A stretch of 48,452 bases of DNA. Origin: Candidatus Acidiferrum typicum (GTDB lineage: Bacteria > Acidobacteriota > Terriglobia > Acidiferrales > UBA7541). The position numbers and the translations under genes were made by a program. Shown here in pieces: positions 24,354 through 32,164 of the stretch (within the stretch, counting starts at the first letter, position 1; the number at the start of each line of letters is the position of its first letter). The stretch covers positions 1 to 48,452 of the forward strand of contig JAOAPV010000082.1 of the NCBI GenBank assembly GCA_025463055.1. Reading direction: 5' to 3'. The notes below the pieces were generated by a model that was not told the origin of the DNA, searched no databases, and saw only the letters and a list, made by a program, of their open reading frames with translations.

Positions 24354-25132
24354 GAAAAGAACACCAGGATCACTTTCACCAAAATGACATCGGCAAGAAT
24401 AACGAAGAGGGAGGAAAGGACGACGGAACTGGTCGCCGAAAGCCCCACACCCGCGGTACCGCCCTGCGTTCGCATTCCCTGGAAGCACGCGATCATCCCG
24501 ATGATCAGACCGAAGACAGAAGTCCTGAAGGTGGGCGCCAGAAAGTCGTTGAAGCTGGTGCCGGCCAAGCCTTGATGGATGAATTTGTGAAAGGAAATCG
24601 GCTCGACCAACGTATTCGCTATCCAACCAACCATCACGCCGCAGAAATCGGCAGCCAGGGTCAATAGTGGGAGCATTAGGATGCAAGCCACAATGCGGGT
24701 GAAGGCCAAAAATTTGTAGGGATTGACGCCGGAAGCTTCGATGGCATCGATCTGCTCGGTTACCTTCATCGCGCCAAGTTCCGCGCCGATGCCGGCCCCT
24801 ACGCGGCCGCTCACCACCAGGCCGGTCACGACGGGGCCAGTTTCATGGATTATGGAGAACACGATGGCGGCGGGAAGCATGGACTTGGCTCCGAATTGAA
24901 CCAAGCTGCTTCGGGTCTCCAAAGCGAGAACTGCGCCAATGGCGGCGCCCGCTAAGGCCACCAACGGAAACGATCGGGAGCCGATTTCGTCGAGCTGGCG
25001 AATCAGCTCGCGACCTTCAAAGGGACGTCGCACCGCTGACCGCAGCACTTGCCACCCAAAGAAACCGAGATCCCCAAACCACTCCAGGAAGCGGTTGGTG
25101 AGACTCCAGACGGAAGTGATAGTAGAGCGCAT
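24350..25132 (-). CDS. mlaE: Mla-type ABC transporter permease
   Basis: A 260-residue inner-membrane permease of the MlaE/YrbE family with an amphipathic N-terminus, five or six membrane helices, and family motifs ALAGAAIGAVLALE, ETGPVVTGLVVSGRVGAGIGAELG, MKVTEQIDAIEASGVNPYKFL (the coupling loop to MlaF) and the C-terminal GIIGMIACFQG-like segment seen as LIIGMIACFQGMRTQGGTAGVG. It is the first gene of the operon mlaE-mlaF-mlaD. No mlaA, mlaB or mlaC gene is present here, as often found outside Proteobacteria. The divergent region upstream contains a perfect inverted repeat at 25236-25261. Confidence 0.94.
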   Translation of the reverse strand: MRSTITSVWSLTNRFLEWFGDLGFFGWQVLRSAVRRPFEGRELIRQLDEIGSRSFPLVALAGAAIGAVLALETRSSLVQFGAKSMLPAAIVFSIIHETGPVVTGLVVSGRVGAGIGAELGAMKVTEQIDAIEASGVNPYKFLAFTRIVACILMLPLLTLAADFCGVMVGWIANTLVEPISFHKFIHQGLAGTSFNDFLAPTFRTSVFGLIIGMIACFQGMRTQGGTAGVGLSATSSVVLSSLFVILADVILVKVILVFFS

Positions 25133-25467
25133 GTCGTACGCGGCCGTGCGGTCTGGATGATCCGGCCACGAGGAATCTAACGCGCAACTTTGCCGGGAAC
25201 TTCCATGTTGAGATCAAGGATGGCTGCAGCAACAGGCCTAAGGGGACCAAGATCCTTAGGCTTAGAGATACCACGCATGGAACTGAGTGTCTGTGCTAAA
25301 GGGTACACAAGGCGCTCCGGCATGGTTAACATTCACTAAGAAAAGCGAGCTTTTCGCTTCATTCCCGCGAGGGTCGTGCCTCTGCTGATGGCGCATGTGC
25401 TGTATGACACAGAAATTATCTGGTGCCAGGCGCATAGTCATGGCTGCTGTTGTTAGGGGTGGAAAAA
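25133..25467. promoter_or_regulatory. Divergent control region of the mla operon with a palindrome
   Basis: 335 bases between mlaE (minus) and the next plus-strand gene. A perfect 8-bp inverted repeat, GCCTAAGG (25236-25243) and CCTTAGGC (25254-25261), is separated by ten bases, a plausible operator size; no T-run follows, so it is not a terminator. No consensus promoter was located. Confidence 0.4.
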
Positions 25468-26364
25468 ATGACGCGCGCGAGCCCGAAGTGTGATTCTGGC
25501 GGCAAGTACTCGTTTCGACTGGAGTGCGCCGGGCGCACGCGCGGAATTGCGGCAGTGGCCCTGTTTCTGTTCCTGTCTCCGACAGTTGTCTGGCCGCAGA
25601 CGCCAGTTCCAGAGACGCAAAGCGGAACTGTGCCCGAGGAGCAGGCGCAGCAATCGGGAAGTACGGGGGATTCCACAACACAGCTGGACGGGGCTACGCA
25701 GGCCAGCCCACAGGCGGCGGTGGCTACTCCGGCACCGGACATTGTCCCAGTCGAGCGCAAGCCAGAGAGTTCCGAAGGCCAGCAGACTAAGCGCATGTTT
25801 TGGATCATTCCAAATTTTGCGGCGGTGAGCGCCGACACAGAGCTTCCACCGCTGACTGCTCGGGAAAAATATTCGCTGGCCCTGCAGGATAGCGTGGATT
25901 ATTCGTCGTTCGTGTGGTCGGGAATGCTGGCGGGGCAGAGCATGGCATTGCGGTCGTATCCGGAGTTCCACAACGGGATGGCTGGATATAGCCGCTATTA
26001 TTGGCGGGCGTTTGTGGATCAAGCGTCTGGATCTTTCTTCACGGAGGCATTTATTCCGGCGCTGATGCACGAAGACCCGCGTTACTACACCAGGGGCCAT
26101 GGAGGCTTTTTTCGCCGCGTAGGGTACGCGTTATCGCGTATCGCTGTCACCAAGACCGATTCCGGAGGCACGGGCTTTAACTACTCGGAGGTTGTTGGGA
26201 ACGCAATGGAGGCGGGCTTATCCAGCCTCTATTATCCGCCGGAGGAACGCAGCTTTCACAATACGGCGATCAACTACTTATCACAGCTGGAAGCAGCCAG
26301 CATCAATAACATCATCCGGGAGTTCTGGCCGGATATCCGCCATAAGATGCTTCGACAGAAGTAG
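25468..26364 (+). CDS. Exported protein of unknown function (Acidobacteriota-type)
   Basis: A 298-residue protein with a signal-peptide-like segment at about residues 26-45 (IAAVALFLFLSPTVVWPQ), a long Pro/Thr/Gln-rich spacer to about residue 105, and a conserved-looking C-terminal part: MFWIIPNFAAVSADTELPPLTAREKYSLALQDSVDYSSFV, SRYYWRAFVDQASGSFFTEAFIPALMHEDPRYYTRGHGG and EFWPDIRHK. Proteins with this IPNF...HEDPRYY pattern are familiar to me from Acidobacteriota, without known function; the aromatic, Gly-rich build suggests an envelope location. ATG at 25468 follows GGGGTGG; a TTG six codons earlier is the alternative. Single gene, divergent from mlaE. Confidence 0.78.
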   Translation: MTRASPKCDSGGKYSFRLECAGRTRGIAAVALFLFLSPTVVWPQTPVPETQSGTVPEEQAQQSGSTGDSTTQLDGATQASPQAAVATPAPDIVPVERKPESSEGQQTKRMFWIIPNFAAVSADTELPPLTAREKYSLALQDSVDYSSFVWSGMLAGQSMALRSYPEFHNGMAGYSRYYWRAFVDQASGSFFTEAFIPALMHEDPRYYTRGHGGFFRRVGYALSRIAVTKTDSGGTGFNYSEVVGNAMEAGLSSLYYPPEERSFHNTAINYLSQLEAASINNIIREFWPDIRHKMLRQK

Positions 26365-26427
26365 TCGTGCGTGTGTGCGGGTGCTAGGCCAATCCGAAAT
26401 TCAAATTGTGCGAAAGAAGGCAACAAG

Positions 26428-26610
26428 ATGAATCCAAGTACCAAGAACAAGATTGCAGGGAAAATTCACGAAGTGAAAGGCTCGATTAAGGAGAAAGTCG
26501 GTGAGCTGACCAACGACCCCGACTTGGAAGGCGAAGGTATAGGAGAAGGCATCGCCGGAAAGGTTCAGAAGAAAATCGGCCAATTGGAAAAGGTCTTCGA
26601 AAAGCCGTAG
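26428..26610 (+). CDS. CsbD-family stress protein
   Basis: A 60-residue hydrophilic protein with the CsbD pattern: NKIAGKIHEVKGSIKEKVGELTNDPDLEGEG followed by IAGKVQKKIGQLEKVF. CsbD (Bacillus, SigB-dependent) and YjbJ (E. coli) are abundant general-stress proteins with no settled biochemical role. ATG at 26428 is chosen, with GAAGG seven bases upstream. A perfect hairpin at 26630-26651 lies just after it, before a BON-domain lipoprotein gene; the two, with the small membrane protein further on, form a likely stress-response cluster. Confidence 0.9.
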   Translation: MNPSTKNKIAGKIHEVKGSIKEKVGELTNDPDLEGEGIGEGIAGKVQKKIGQLEKVFEKP

Positions 26611-26629
26611 ACCGGGAACTGCTTCGAAC

Positions 26630-26651
26630 GAGCAAGCTCAACAGCTTGCTC
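26630..26651. other. Intergenic hairpin between csbD-like and BON genes
   Basis: GAGCAAGC and GCTTGCTC pair perfectly over 8 bp around a six-base loop (TCAACA). No T-run follows, so it may be an mRNA-stabilising or processing element or a weak terminator. Confidence 0.55.
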
Positions 26652-26700
26652 ATTGAAATTAAGTCTTCGTATGGATCGGGTTTCGACGAAAGGAAGAAAC

Positions 26701-27246
26701 GTGAACAAACTCAGATTGCCAGTAACGATGCTCACACTGGTCGCTGTCGGGATCCTGGCGGGTTGCGCGAGGATCGCTGCATCGCCCGATGTTTCCGGCA
26801 CGATTCGGAGATCGCTCGAGCAGGCGGGATTCAAAGACGTTTCGGTGAGTCAGGACCGCGAGAAGGGCATCGTGACACTTGGGGGAGAAGTGAGGAGCGA
26901 GTGGGACAAGTCGCAGGCGGAAGCGCTTGCAAAGTCGCACGCGGGGACGCAGGTGGTGGCGGATCAGATTGCCGTGATTCCCAAGGGCGCGGAAAAAGAA
27001 GCAAAGGCGGTGAACTCTGATCTAGACGAAGGCATCGAGAAGAATCTGGACGCCGCGCTGATCCTGAACAGAATGCATGGAAACGTTAGATTCGACGTGA
27101 AGGGCGCGGTGGTCACGCTGACGGGCGACGTAAACTCGCAGTACAAGCGCGACCATGCTGAGCAGGTGGCTACGAGAGTGCCGAACGTGAAACAGGTTGT
27201 GAATGATCTGCAGGTGAAGAATCAGAAAGCAAGCTCTTCGCGATAA
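26701..27246 (+). CDS. BON-domain lipoprotein (two BON domains)
   Basis: A 181-residue periplasmic lipoprotein. The signal MNKLRLPVTMLTLVAVGILA ends in the lipobox LAGC, so Cys near residue 22 is the lipidated N-terminus. Two BON domains follow: about residues 35-95 (GTIRRSLEQAGFKDVSVSQD...IVTLGGEVRSEWDK) and 110-172 (EKNLDAALILNRMHGNVRFDVKGAVVTLTGDVNSQYKRDHAEQV...VVNDLQV). BON domains bind membrane phospholipid, as in OsmY and DolP. GTG at 26701 is chosen since AAAGGAAG precedes it and it gives an exact lipoprotein signal; an ATG ten codons earlier would spoil it. Confidence 0.88.
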   Translation: MNKLRLPVTMLTLVAVGILAGCARIAASPDVSGTIRRSLEQAGFKDVSVSQDREKGIVTLGGEVRSEWDKSQAEALAKSHAGTQVVADQIAVIPKGAEKEAKAVNSDLDEGIEKNLDAALILNRMHGNVRFDVKGAVVTLTGDVNSQYKRDHAEQVATRVPNVKQVVNDLQVKNQKASSSR

Positions 27247-27302
27247 GAGCTTCGGAGTTGGACGCGGCGACACTGCTTCGGCCCGGCTCGGAAAGAGATG
27301 TT

Positions 27303-27476
27303 ATGTCATTCGGCCTTTACTCCATTGGGTTTGCGATTGTGATCGGCGGGCTGATTTATGCCGCGTACCTGGTTCATATGCCTGGGCACTGGATTGGAGT
27401 GTGCGCGGCGGTGCTTTTAGGAATTGGGATTCTTACGGGTGTAAAAGCGACGCGTCAGAAAGATCCTGTGGGATGA
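27303..27476 (+). CDS. Small two-helix membrane protein
   Basis: A 57-residue protein with two membrane helices (FGLYSIGFAIVIGGLIYAAYL and HWIGVCAAVLLGIGILTGV) joined by a short VHMPG loop and ending in a basic tail, KATRQKDP. I know similar small proteins from Acidobacteriota without function. It follows the BON lipoprotein by 56 bp and completes the CsbD/BON cluster; its stop is 12 bp from the 3' end of holA, which faces it. Confidence 0.7.
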   Translation: MSFGLYSIGFAIVIGGLIYAAYLVHMPGHWIGVCAAVLLGIGILTGVKATRQKDPVG

Positions 27477-27488
27477 AGTGAAACTCCA

Positions 27489-28544
27489 CTAGCGGGCGGC
27501 GGATTTGGCGGCCGGGGCGGCTAGGTCGGAGATTAGGAATTCCATTACTGCGTGGGGATCTTCGGCGCCGCCCTTTAGGCGGCTGTCGGCGGCTTGGAGG
27601 GATTGCAGGCCTTGCAGTAGGCGGGCTTTGGGGATCTTGCGGGCGGATTGCAAAGCTAGTTCGGCTTGTTCGGGGCGCATGGCTAAGGCGCGGGCGGCTT
27701 GGTAGCCGTTGGAGATGCCTTTTAGCTCGCTGGCTTCGATTAGCTTGCGGTACATCCAGGTGATGGCGCCGAGCATTTGCAGAGGTTCTTCGCCTTCGCG
27801 AAGGAGGCAGTCGAGAAACTCGAGCGCGCGCTTGCCCTGGCGGGTGGCTAGCATGTCGGCCAATTCCCAGACCGTGGTGGTTTTTTCAGAAATTACCAAT
27901 GCGGTGACATCCTGTCGCCGGATCAATTTCCGTTGCGCTACGTAGGTTGCCAGCTTGTCGATTTCGGTTTTGAGGCGCATCAGGTCGGCGGCGACGAACT
28001 CGGCTAGATCTTCGGCGGCGCCTTTTTCGAACTCCACACCTTGCTCTTTGGCCATGGCGCGCGCGAGTGGAACAGCGGCGGCTTGGCGCGCCTCGAGGTC
28101 TTCACCTAAGCCTACGTCGACTACTAGAGTTTTGTCGGCTAGGAGCTTGGCCAATTTCATGCGCTGGTCTAGGGCGGTGGCTTCCAGGACTAGCACGGTG
28201 AATGGCGCGGGATTGTCCAGGTAGGCTTCGAGTTGCTCGACTGCGGCGTCGCGATTTTTCTCGCCGAGCTTTTCGATTTTTTCGACGTCGTGGAGCAGGA
28301 CGACCTGGCGCGGGGCGAGCATCGGGAGAGTTTGCGCTTGCTCTAGGGCGTCTTGGGTCTCGTTGCGATCGGCGGAGTAGCGGGAGACGGCCCAGGCGCG
28401 GGCGGCTTCGGGGACAAAGGTGTCGATTAATTGTGCGCGGCTGGCATCGCGGAGGAAGGGTTCGTCGCCGAGTAGCAGAAGGGCGGGAATGGGTTTGCCT
28501 TTGGTTAGGCGGGCAAGGAGTTCTTCGTGGGAGACGCGGGGCAT
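27489..28544 (-). CDS. holA: DNA polymerase III delta subunit
   Basis: The clamp-loader subunit that opens the beta clamp during replication. The 351 residues match the family: PIPALLLLGDEPFLRDASRAQLI near the N-terminus, SRYSADRNETQDALEQAQTLPMLAPRQVVLLHDVEKIEK (residues 55-95, matching the family's strand carrying the clamp-binding helix), and a C-terminal collar with EPLQMLGAITWMYRKLIEAS. It keeps the AAA+ fold but, as usual for delta, no functional Walker motifs. ATG at 28544 gives the expected start, though the ribosome site is poor; an ATG 14 codons upstream exists. It lies downstream of lptE, the usual order (lptE-holA) in many bacteria. Confidence 0.9.
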   Translation of the reverse strand: MPRVSHEELLARLTKGKPIPALLLLGDEPFLRDASRAQLIDTFVPEAARAWAVSRYSADRNETQDALEQAQTLPMLAPRQVVLLHDVEKIEKLGEKNRDAAVEQLEAYLDNPAPFTVLVLEATALDQRMKLAKLLADKTLVVDVGLGEDLEARQAAAVPLARAMAKEQGVEFEKGAAEDLAEFVAADLMRLKTEIDKLATYVAQRKLIRRQDVTALVISEKTTTVWELADMLATRQGKRALEFLDCLLREGEEPLQMLGAITWMYRKLIEASELKGISNGYQAARALAMRPEQAELALQSARKIPKARLLQGLQSLQAADSRLKGGAEDPHAVMEFLISDLAAPAAKSAAR

Positions 28545-28679
28545 GCGAAAGGAGAGTTTACTTTGTTTTCGGTGGGAGGGAAACACGAGGGCTGGAAGAA
28601 AGAAAAAGCTTTAACACAGAAGGCACAGAGAAAAGCCACAGAGAACACGCGGCACGGGGACAGGCAACGGCCCGCGCTA
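28545..28679. repeat. lptE-holA spacer with a cacagag-type dispersed repeat
   Basis: On the plus strand about 28611-28645 reads as three near-repeats of CACAGA(A/G) (CACAGAAGGCACAGAGAAA then CCACAGAGAAC). This kind of ACACAGAGG-type sequence is a common dispersed intergenic element in GC-rich environmental bacteria (from memory). No gene. Confidence 0.5.
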
Positions 28680-29204
28680 TTAGAAATTTTCGGTTACGGA
28701 GGCTACCAGGCGCTGGGCGAAATCTTTGGCTAGGCGATCCAGGGCTGGATCTTGTTCCTCGAAGAAACTTTTTACGTTGGTGGAGATTTCGTATTCGTTG
28801 CGAAAGACGAATTTATCGGTGTGAAAGAGGACTTTTTGCGTATCGGTTTGCGTCAGGGTGACCTCGCAGCGGACGGTGACCAGCATGGTGGTTGCCGCGC
28901 CGCTCCGGGTGTCGAAGAGCAGCGGGACGGCTTCCAGGGTGAGGACTTTTCCGCGCAGGACGGCGTCGGCGCTGCCCGGCTCGGAGGTAATTTTGTAGGA
29001 CGTGGTGGCGAGAAATTCGTGGACGGTTGCGGAGGTGAGTTTTTGCTCGATGCGGTAGCCGGTGGTGGCGTTCTCGAGCGCGGGAACGGCGATGACATGA
29101 ATATTTTTCGGCAGGGCATCGCTGCGGTTGGCGACGCGATAGCCGCAACCAAAGCATAACGAAGTGGCGGCGAGCGTGAGTATCAGTATGAGGTGTTTCC
29201 TCAT
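28680..29204 (-). CDS. lptE: LPS-assembly lipoprotein LptE
   Basis: The outer-membrane lipoprotein that plugs and matures LptD for lipopolysaccharide insertion. It is 174 residues long with the lipoprotein signal MRKHLILILTLAATSLCFGC (Cys20) and the family-typical GYRVANRSDALPKNIHVIAVPALENATTGYRIEQKLT. The remainder alternates strands and helices (AVLRGKVLTLEAVPLLFD, DKFVFRNEYEI). Its ATG overlaps the stop of the upstream asd-like gene (ATGA), so it is co-translated. Its presence argues for an LPS-bearing outer membrane. Confidence 0.9.
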   Translation of the reverse strand: MRKHLILILTLAATSLCFGCGYRVANRSDALPKNIHVIAVPALENATTGYRIEQKLTSATVHEFLATTSYKITSEPGSADAVLRGKVLTLEAVPLLFDTRSGAATTMLVTVRCEVTLTQTDTQKVLFHTDKFVFRNEYEISTNVKSFFEEQDPALDRLAKDFAQRLVASVTENF

Positions 29205-30214
29205 GCGACGAGTTTCTCAGCGAGCTTGATCGCGGTGGCCGCGGGCAAGCGAATATTATGCGCTGCTCCCCACAGCCACCAAGTGCCGGGCTGAGCGGGA
29301 TCGTCTTCAGGAAGAGCCAAGTGAACTGCGGAATCGCCTGCGGCGACGACATTGCCTAGCGGCGAGGACTCCGCGATTTCCAGGGAAAAGCCGCTCTTGC
29401 GCAGGATTTCGACGAGGGCTTCGCGAGTTTGGCCGGGCTTCAGTTCGGAGTTAGCTACGAAAGTGTAGCCGTAAAAAACGGGAGCGTGCAGCACTTGAAT
29501 TGAAGGCAAAACCTTCGTGGCCGGTACGGATTGTGCGGCTGCTGAGGATGCTTCGCGGCGAATGCGGTCGCGAACAGCCTTCAGATTCTCGCGGCTTGCT
29601 GCGCCGAAATGGTCTAGCAGATTGAAGGCGACCTGCGTGTCGAAGATCGGCTGGCCTACGGATTGAAAGGAGAGAAGCTGCGACGTTTGCGCTTCGAGCT
29701 CTTCGATGCCTGTGCGGCCGGCTTCGGAAACGGGGCGGAAGAAAACTATGGCCAGACGGGAAAGGGCCGCGCGACCGAGAGCGTCGAGAAGCTTGCCGGC
29801 GACGAGGCCGGCAGCGGAAGGGACCGCGTACAGAGTTTTTCTTGGCGGCGAGACTTCGGCGACGTCGTCGAGAGCGAACCAGAGGCGCGCATGGTCAACG
29901 TTGAGGGCGGCGCCGGACAGATCGATCACGAAGGCGCCGGAATCACGCGCGGCGGGAAGATTGCGTTCGCTGAATGCCGGGGAGCCAGCAAAGAAGATGA
30001 TTTTTGCGCGGGCGAAGGTGCCTTCCTCGACGGGTTGGATTACGGCGGGCTCGCCACCTGCTTCGGTCAGTGTGCCGACGGCCGTTTCTTCATCGACTAG
30101 GGACAGATCCCAACTGGCGAAGCGGCTTTCTTCGAGCAAGGACTTGAGTTCGGCGCCGAGGAGCGAGGATGCGCCGGCGATTACGATGCGTTGGGATTCC
30201 CGAGGTGTGGACAT
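29201..30214 (-). CDS. Aspartate-semialdehyde-dehydrogenase-like protein (USG-1-like), probably non-catalytic
   Basis: A 337-residue member of the aspartate-semialdehyde dehydrogenase family: Rossmann start RIVIAGASSLLGAELKSLL, FVIDLSGAAL, the dimer/active region VSEAGRTGIEELEAQT, and a C-terminal dimerisation core. The catalytic cysteine normally found in the N-C-(S/T) motif is missing: the segment reads LYAVPSAAGLVAGKLL at residues 128-143. It is therefore more like E. coli USG-1, a paralogue without known activity, than a functional lysine/threonine-pathway enzyme. It sits between pssA (three bases upstream) and lptE (four-base overlap), tying it to envelope genes. Confidence 0.8.
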   Translation of the reverse strand: MSTPRESQRIVIAGASSLLGAELKSLLEESRFASWDLSLVDEETAVGTLTEAGGEPAVIQPVEEGTFARAKIIFFAGSPAFSERNLPAARDSGAFVIDLSGAALNVDHARLWFALDDVAEVSPPRKTLYAVPSAAGLVAGKLLDALGRAALSRLAIVFFRPVSEAGRTGIEELEAQTSQLLSFQSVGQPIFDTQVAFNLLDHFGAASRENLKAVRDRIRREASSAAAQSVPATKVLPSIQVLHAPVFYGYTFVANSELKPGQTREALVEILRKSGFSLEIAESSPLGNVVAAGDSAVHLALPEDDPAQPGTWWLWGAAHNIRLPAATAIKLAEKLVA

Positions 30215-30217
30215 GAA

Positions 30218-31042
30218 TCACGCGGTACGCGAAGAAGCGACGCGGTGGCGGAGAGCGCGAACGATTTGCAAGACCAAGCCGCCCACGACGTAACTCGACG
30301 CAAAGAGGGTTAGGACGACTTCGGAATACTTCCAGACGACGGCGACGAATAGGCAGAGAAGAACGATAGCGAGAGAAGGCTGACGGCGGGTCCAGGGGAC
30401 GTCTTTGAAGCTGTAGTAGCGAACGGTGCTGGTCATCAGCACGCCGAGAACTGCCGCGAGGACGAGCCAGCCCATGGCCCAGCGCTCGTCGTGTATCGGA
30501 GTTTTTAGCCCGTGCACGAACGCCGCAATTACGCCGGCGGCGGCGGGAGTCGGGAGGCCCACGAAATATTTGGAGCTGCCGGGGGCCATGCCTTGCACGT
30601 TGAAGCGCGCGAGCCGCCAGGCGCAGCAAATTAAGAAGGTGAGACAGCAAATCCAACCGAACTGGCTAATTTGTTCAACGGCGAGCGTGTCTTGTCCGGG
30701 CAGGCTGCGTACGCCCCAGGCGTAGGCCATGAGGGCAGGTGCGACACCGAAGCTGACAACGTCGGCGAGAGAGTCAAACTGCACGCCGAATTCGGAAGTG
30801 GTGCCGGTCATGCGGGCGACGCGGCCGTCGAGCGAGTCGAAGAGGATGGCGAAGCCGATGGCTTTAGCAGCGCGGTCGAACTGGTCGAAGCCGCCGGTAA
30901 GCGAGGCGACGCAGGCATAGTAGCCGCAGAGCAGATTGGCAACGGTGAACATACTGGGAAGCAAGAAAATGCCGCGGCGAAGTTTCGTGCTGCGCAGGCG
31001 GCGTTCCTTGAAGGGAATTTCTTGCTGCTCGAATTCAGCCAT
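30218..31042 (-). CDS. pssA: CDP-diacylglycerol-serine O-phosphatidyltransferase
   Basis: Integral-membrane enzyme transferring phosphatidyl from CDP-diacylglycerol to serine to make phosphatidylserine. The CDP-alcohol phosphotransferase signature is complete: LDGRVARMTGTTSEFGVQFDSLAD (pattern DG-x2-AR-x8-G-x3-D-x3-D) at about residues 71-94. The 274-residue chain has about seven or eight membrane helices. It lies one base after psd and three before the asd-like gene, so psd and pssA form the phosphatidylethanolamine branch of one operon, although the gene order (decarboxylase first) is the reverse of the pathway. Confidence 0.94.
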   Translation of the reverse strand: MAEFEQQEIPFKERRLRSTKLRRGIFLLPSMFTVANLLCGYYACVASLTGGFDQFDRAAKAIGFAILFDSLDGRVARMTGTTSEFGVQFDSLADVVSFGVAPALMAYAWGVRSLPGQDTLAVEQISQFGWICCLTFLICCAWRLARFNVQGMAPGSSKYFVGLPTPAAAGVIAAFVHGLKTPIHDERWAMGWLVLAAVLGVLMTSTVRYYSFKDVPWTRRQPSLAIVLLCLFVAVVWKYSEVVLTLFASSYVVGGLVLQIVRALRHRVASSRTA

Positions 31043-31043
31043 G

Positions 31044-31739
31044 CTATGTCCGCTTCTCAGCCGGTGATAGATTTTCTTCCGAGGAAACTTGTTTTTGCGT
31101 GGCGCGAGGCTGCGTCGATTTAGCGCGCGGCGGCCAGTACGCGACGATGCTCGAGCCCCCTGCGACGTGGTCGCCTACTTTGATGAGTAGTTCGGAATCG
31201 CGTGGGAGCCAGAGGTCGGCGCGTGAGCCGAAGCGTACGAGGCCGATGCGTTCGCCGCGAGCTACGCGGTCGCCGGGTTTTTTCCAGCAGACTACGCGAC
31301 GGGCGATTAGTCCGGCGATTTGCTTAAAGATGATTTCGCCGGTGTCGGTGGCGAGCGTGATTAGGTTTTGCTCGTTGTCGGTAGAGGCGCACTCGCGCAT
31401 GGCGGCGGAAAATTTACCGGGGCAGTAGTTCATTTTTGTGATGATGCCGGCAGCAGGGGAGCGATTGACGTGCACGTTCCAGATGGCGAGAAAGATGCTG
31501 ATGCGCTTGCCGGGGCGACCGGCGTTTTCCTCGTCAGTGACGACGACGACGCGACCGTCGGCGGGGGAGACGATGGCGCCGGCGTCAGCGGGGATGACGC
31601 GTTCGGGATCCCGAAAGAAATAGAAGATGAAGGCCGTGAGGCAGAGAAGGACGATGCCGGCGACAGTCCAGCGCAGGAACAGCGCGGCTGCGCCAAGCGC
31701 GAGAGGGGGCAGCCCGAAGTAGTAGCCTTCCTTGACCAT
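31044..31739 (-). CDS. psd: Phosphatidylserine decarboxylase proenzyme (short type)
   Basis: Decarboxylates phosphatidylserine to phosphatidylethanolamine at the inner membrane. The 231-residue protein is of the short class: two N-terminal membrane helices, FFRDPERVIPADAGAIVSPADGRVV, FLAIWNVHVNRSPAAG, and the self-cleavage site RFGSRADLWLP, where the serine after glycine becomes the pyruvoyl group (GS form of the classical LGST). The C-terminal 25 residues are hydrophilic and variable. It is the first gene of the run psd-pssA-asd-like-lptE-holA; a TATGAT at 31755-31760 on the minus strand could be its -10 box. Confidence 0.93.
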   Translation of the reverse strand: MVKEGYYFGLPPLALGAAALFLRWTVAGIVLLCLTAFIFYFFRDPERVIPADAGAIVSPADGRVVVVTDEENAGRPGKRISIFLAIWNVHVNRSPAAGIITKMNYCPGKFSAAMRECASTDNEQNLITLATDTGEIIFKQIAGLIARRVVCWKKPGDRVARGERIGLVRFGSRADLWLPRDSELLIKVGDHVAGGSSIVAYWPPRAKSTQPRATQKQVSSEENLSPAEKRT

Positions 31740-31832
31740 GCTTTACCGACAATATCATAGCCTTCGACCTGCGGGTTCGGGTGCTAGGAACATGTGTGCT
31801 GTGCCACCTTCTGAGCTGGGAGCGGACCCTCG

Positions 31833-32164
31833 TCAACTCACATCGCCTACTTCAATAAAATCCCCTGGTTTGACCGTCTCGAGTGCGTCTGCGCACGCCG
31901 AGAAATGGCCGCTGAGAATCTCGAGCCGATTCGACCGGGAGAAGAAGCAGAATGGCTATTTTGCGTCCCGTTAGGTTTTGCTGGTAACGGAGATTTGTGT
32001 CGATGGTGATCAGAACATCAAACGCGTCTTCAGCCAGATTCAGGAGCTCACCATTCTTTTTTCCGGACCAAGCCCACTTCCTGAACCGTTCGGCAATGGT
32101 GTCCGCGTCGAGCGAGAGCGTTCCGGAGGGCGCTTGGCGCGCACTCGTCAATCAAAAGTCTCAT
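31833..32164 (-). pseudogene. DUF5615 PIN-like toxin with two frameshifts
   Basis: The minus strand from ATG at 32164 reads MRLLIDECAPSALRNALARR..., the standard N-terminus of DUF5615 PIN-like toxins with the first acidic metal ligands in LLIDEC. After VQEVG an extra base (TT for T, near 32070) shifts the frame; the family continues at once in the next frame as WSGKKNGELLNLAEDAFDVL, then ITIDTNLRYQQNL with a further acidic residue. A second extra base in a C/T run near 31936-31948 shifts it again, and SNRLEILSGHFSACADALE then VKPGDFIEV ends it. Restoring both gives about 110 residues, the normal length. Its ATG overlaps the antitoxin stop (ATGA). Confidence 0.8.

Noticed and set aside
26428-27476. 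CsbD/BON cluster considered as phage- or plasmid-derived
   Set aside because: Composition matches the surroundings, and no mobility genes are nearby.
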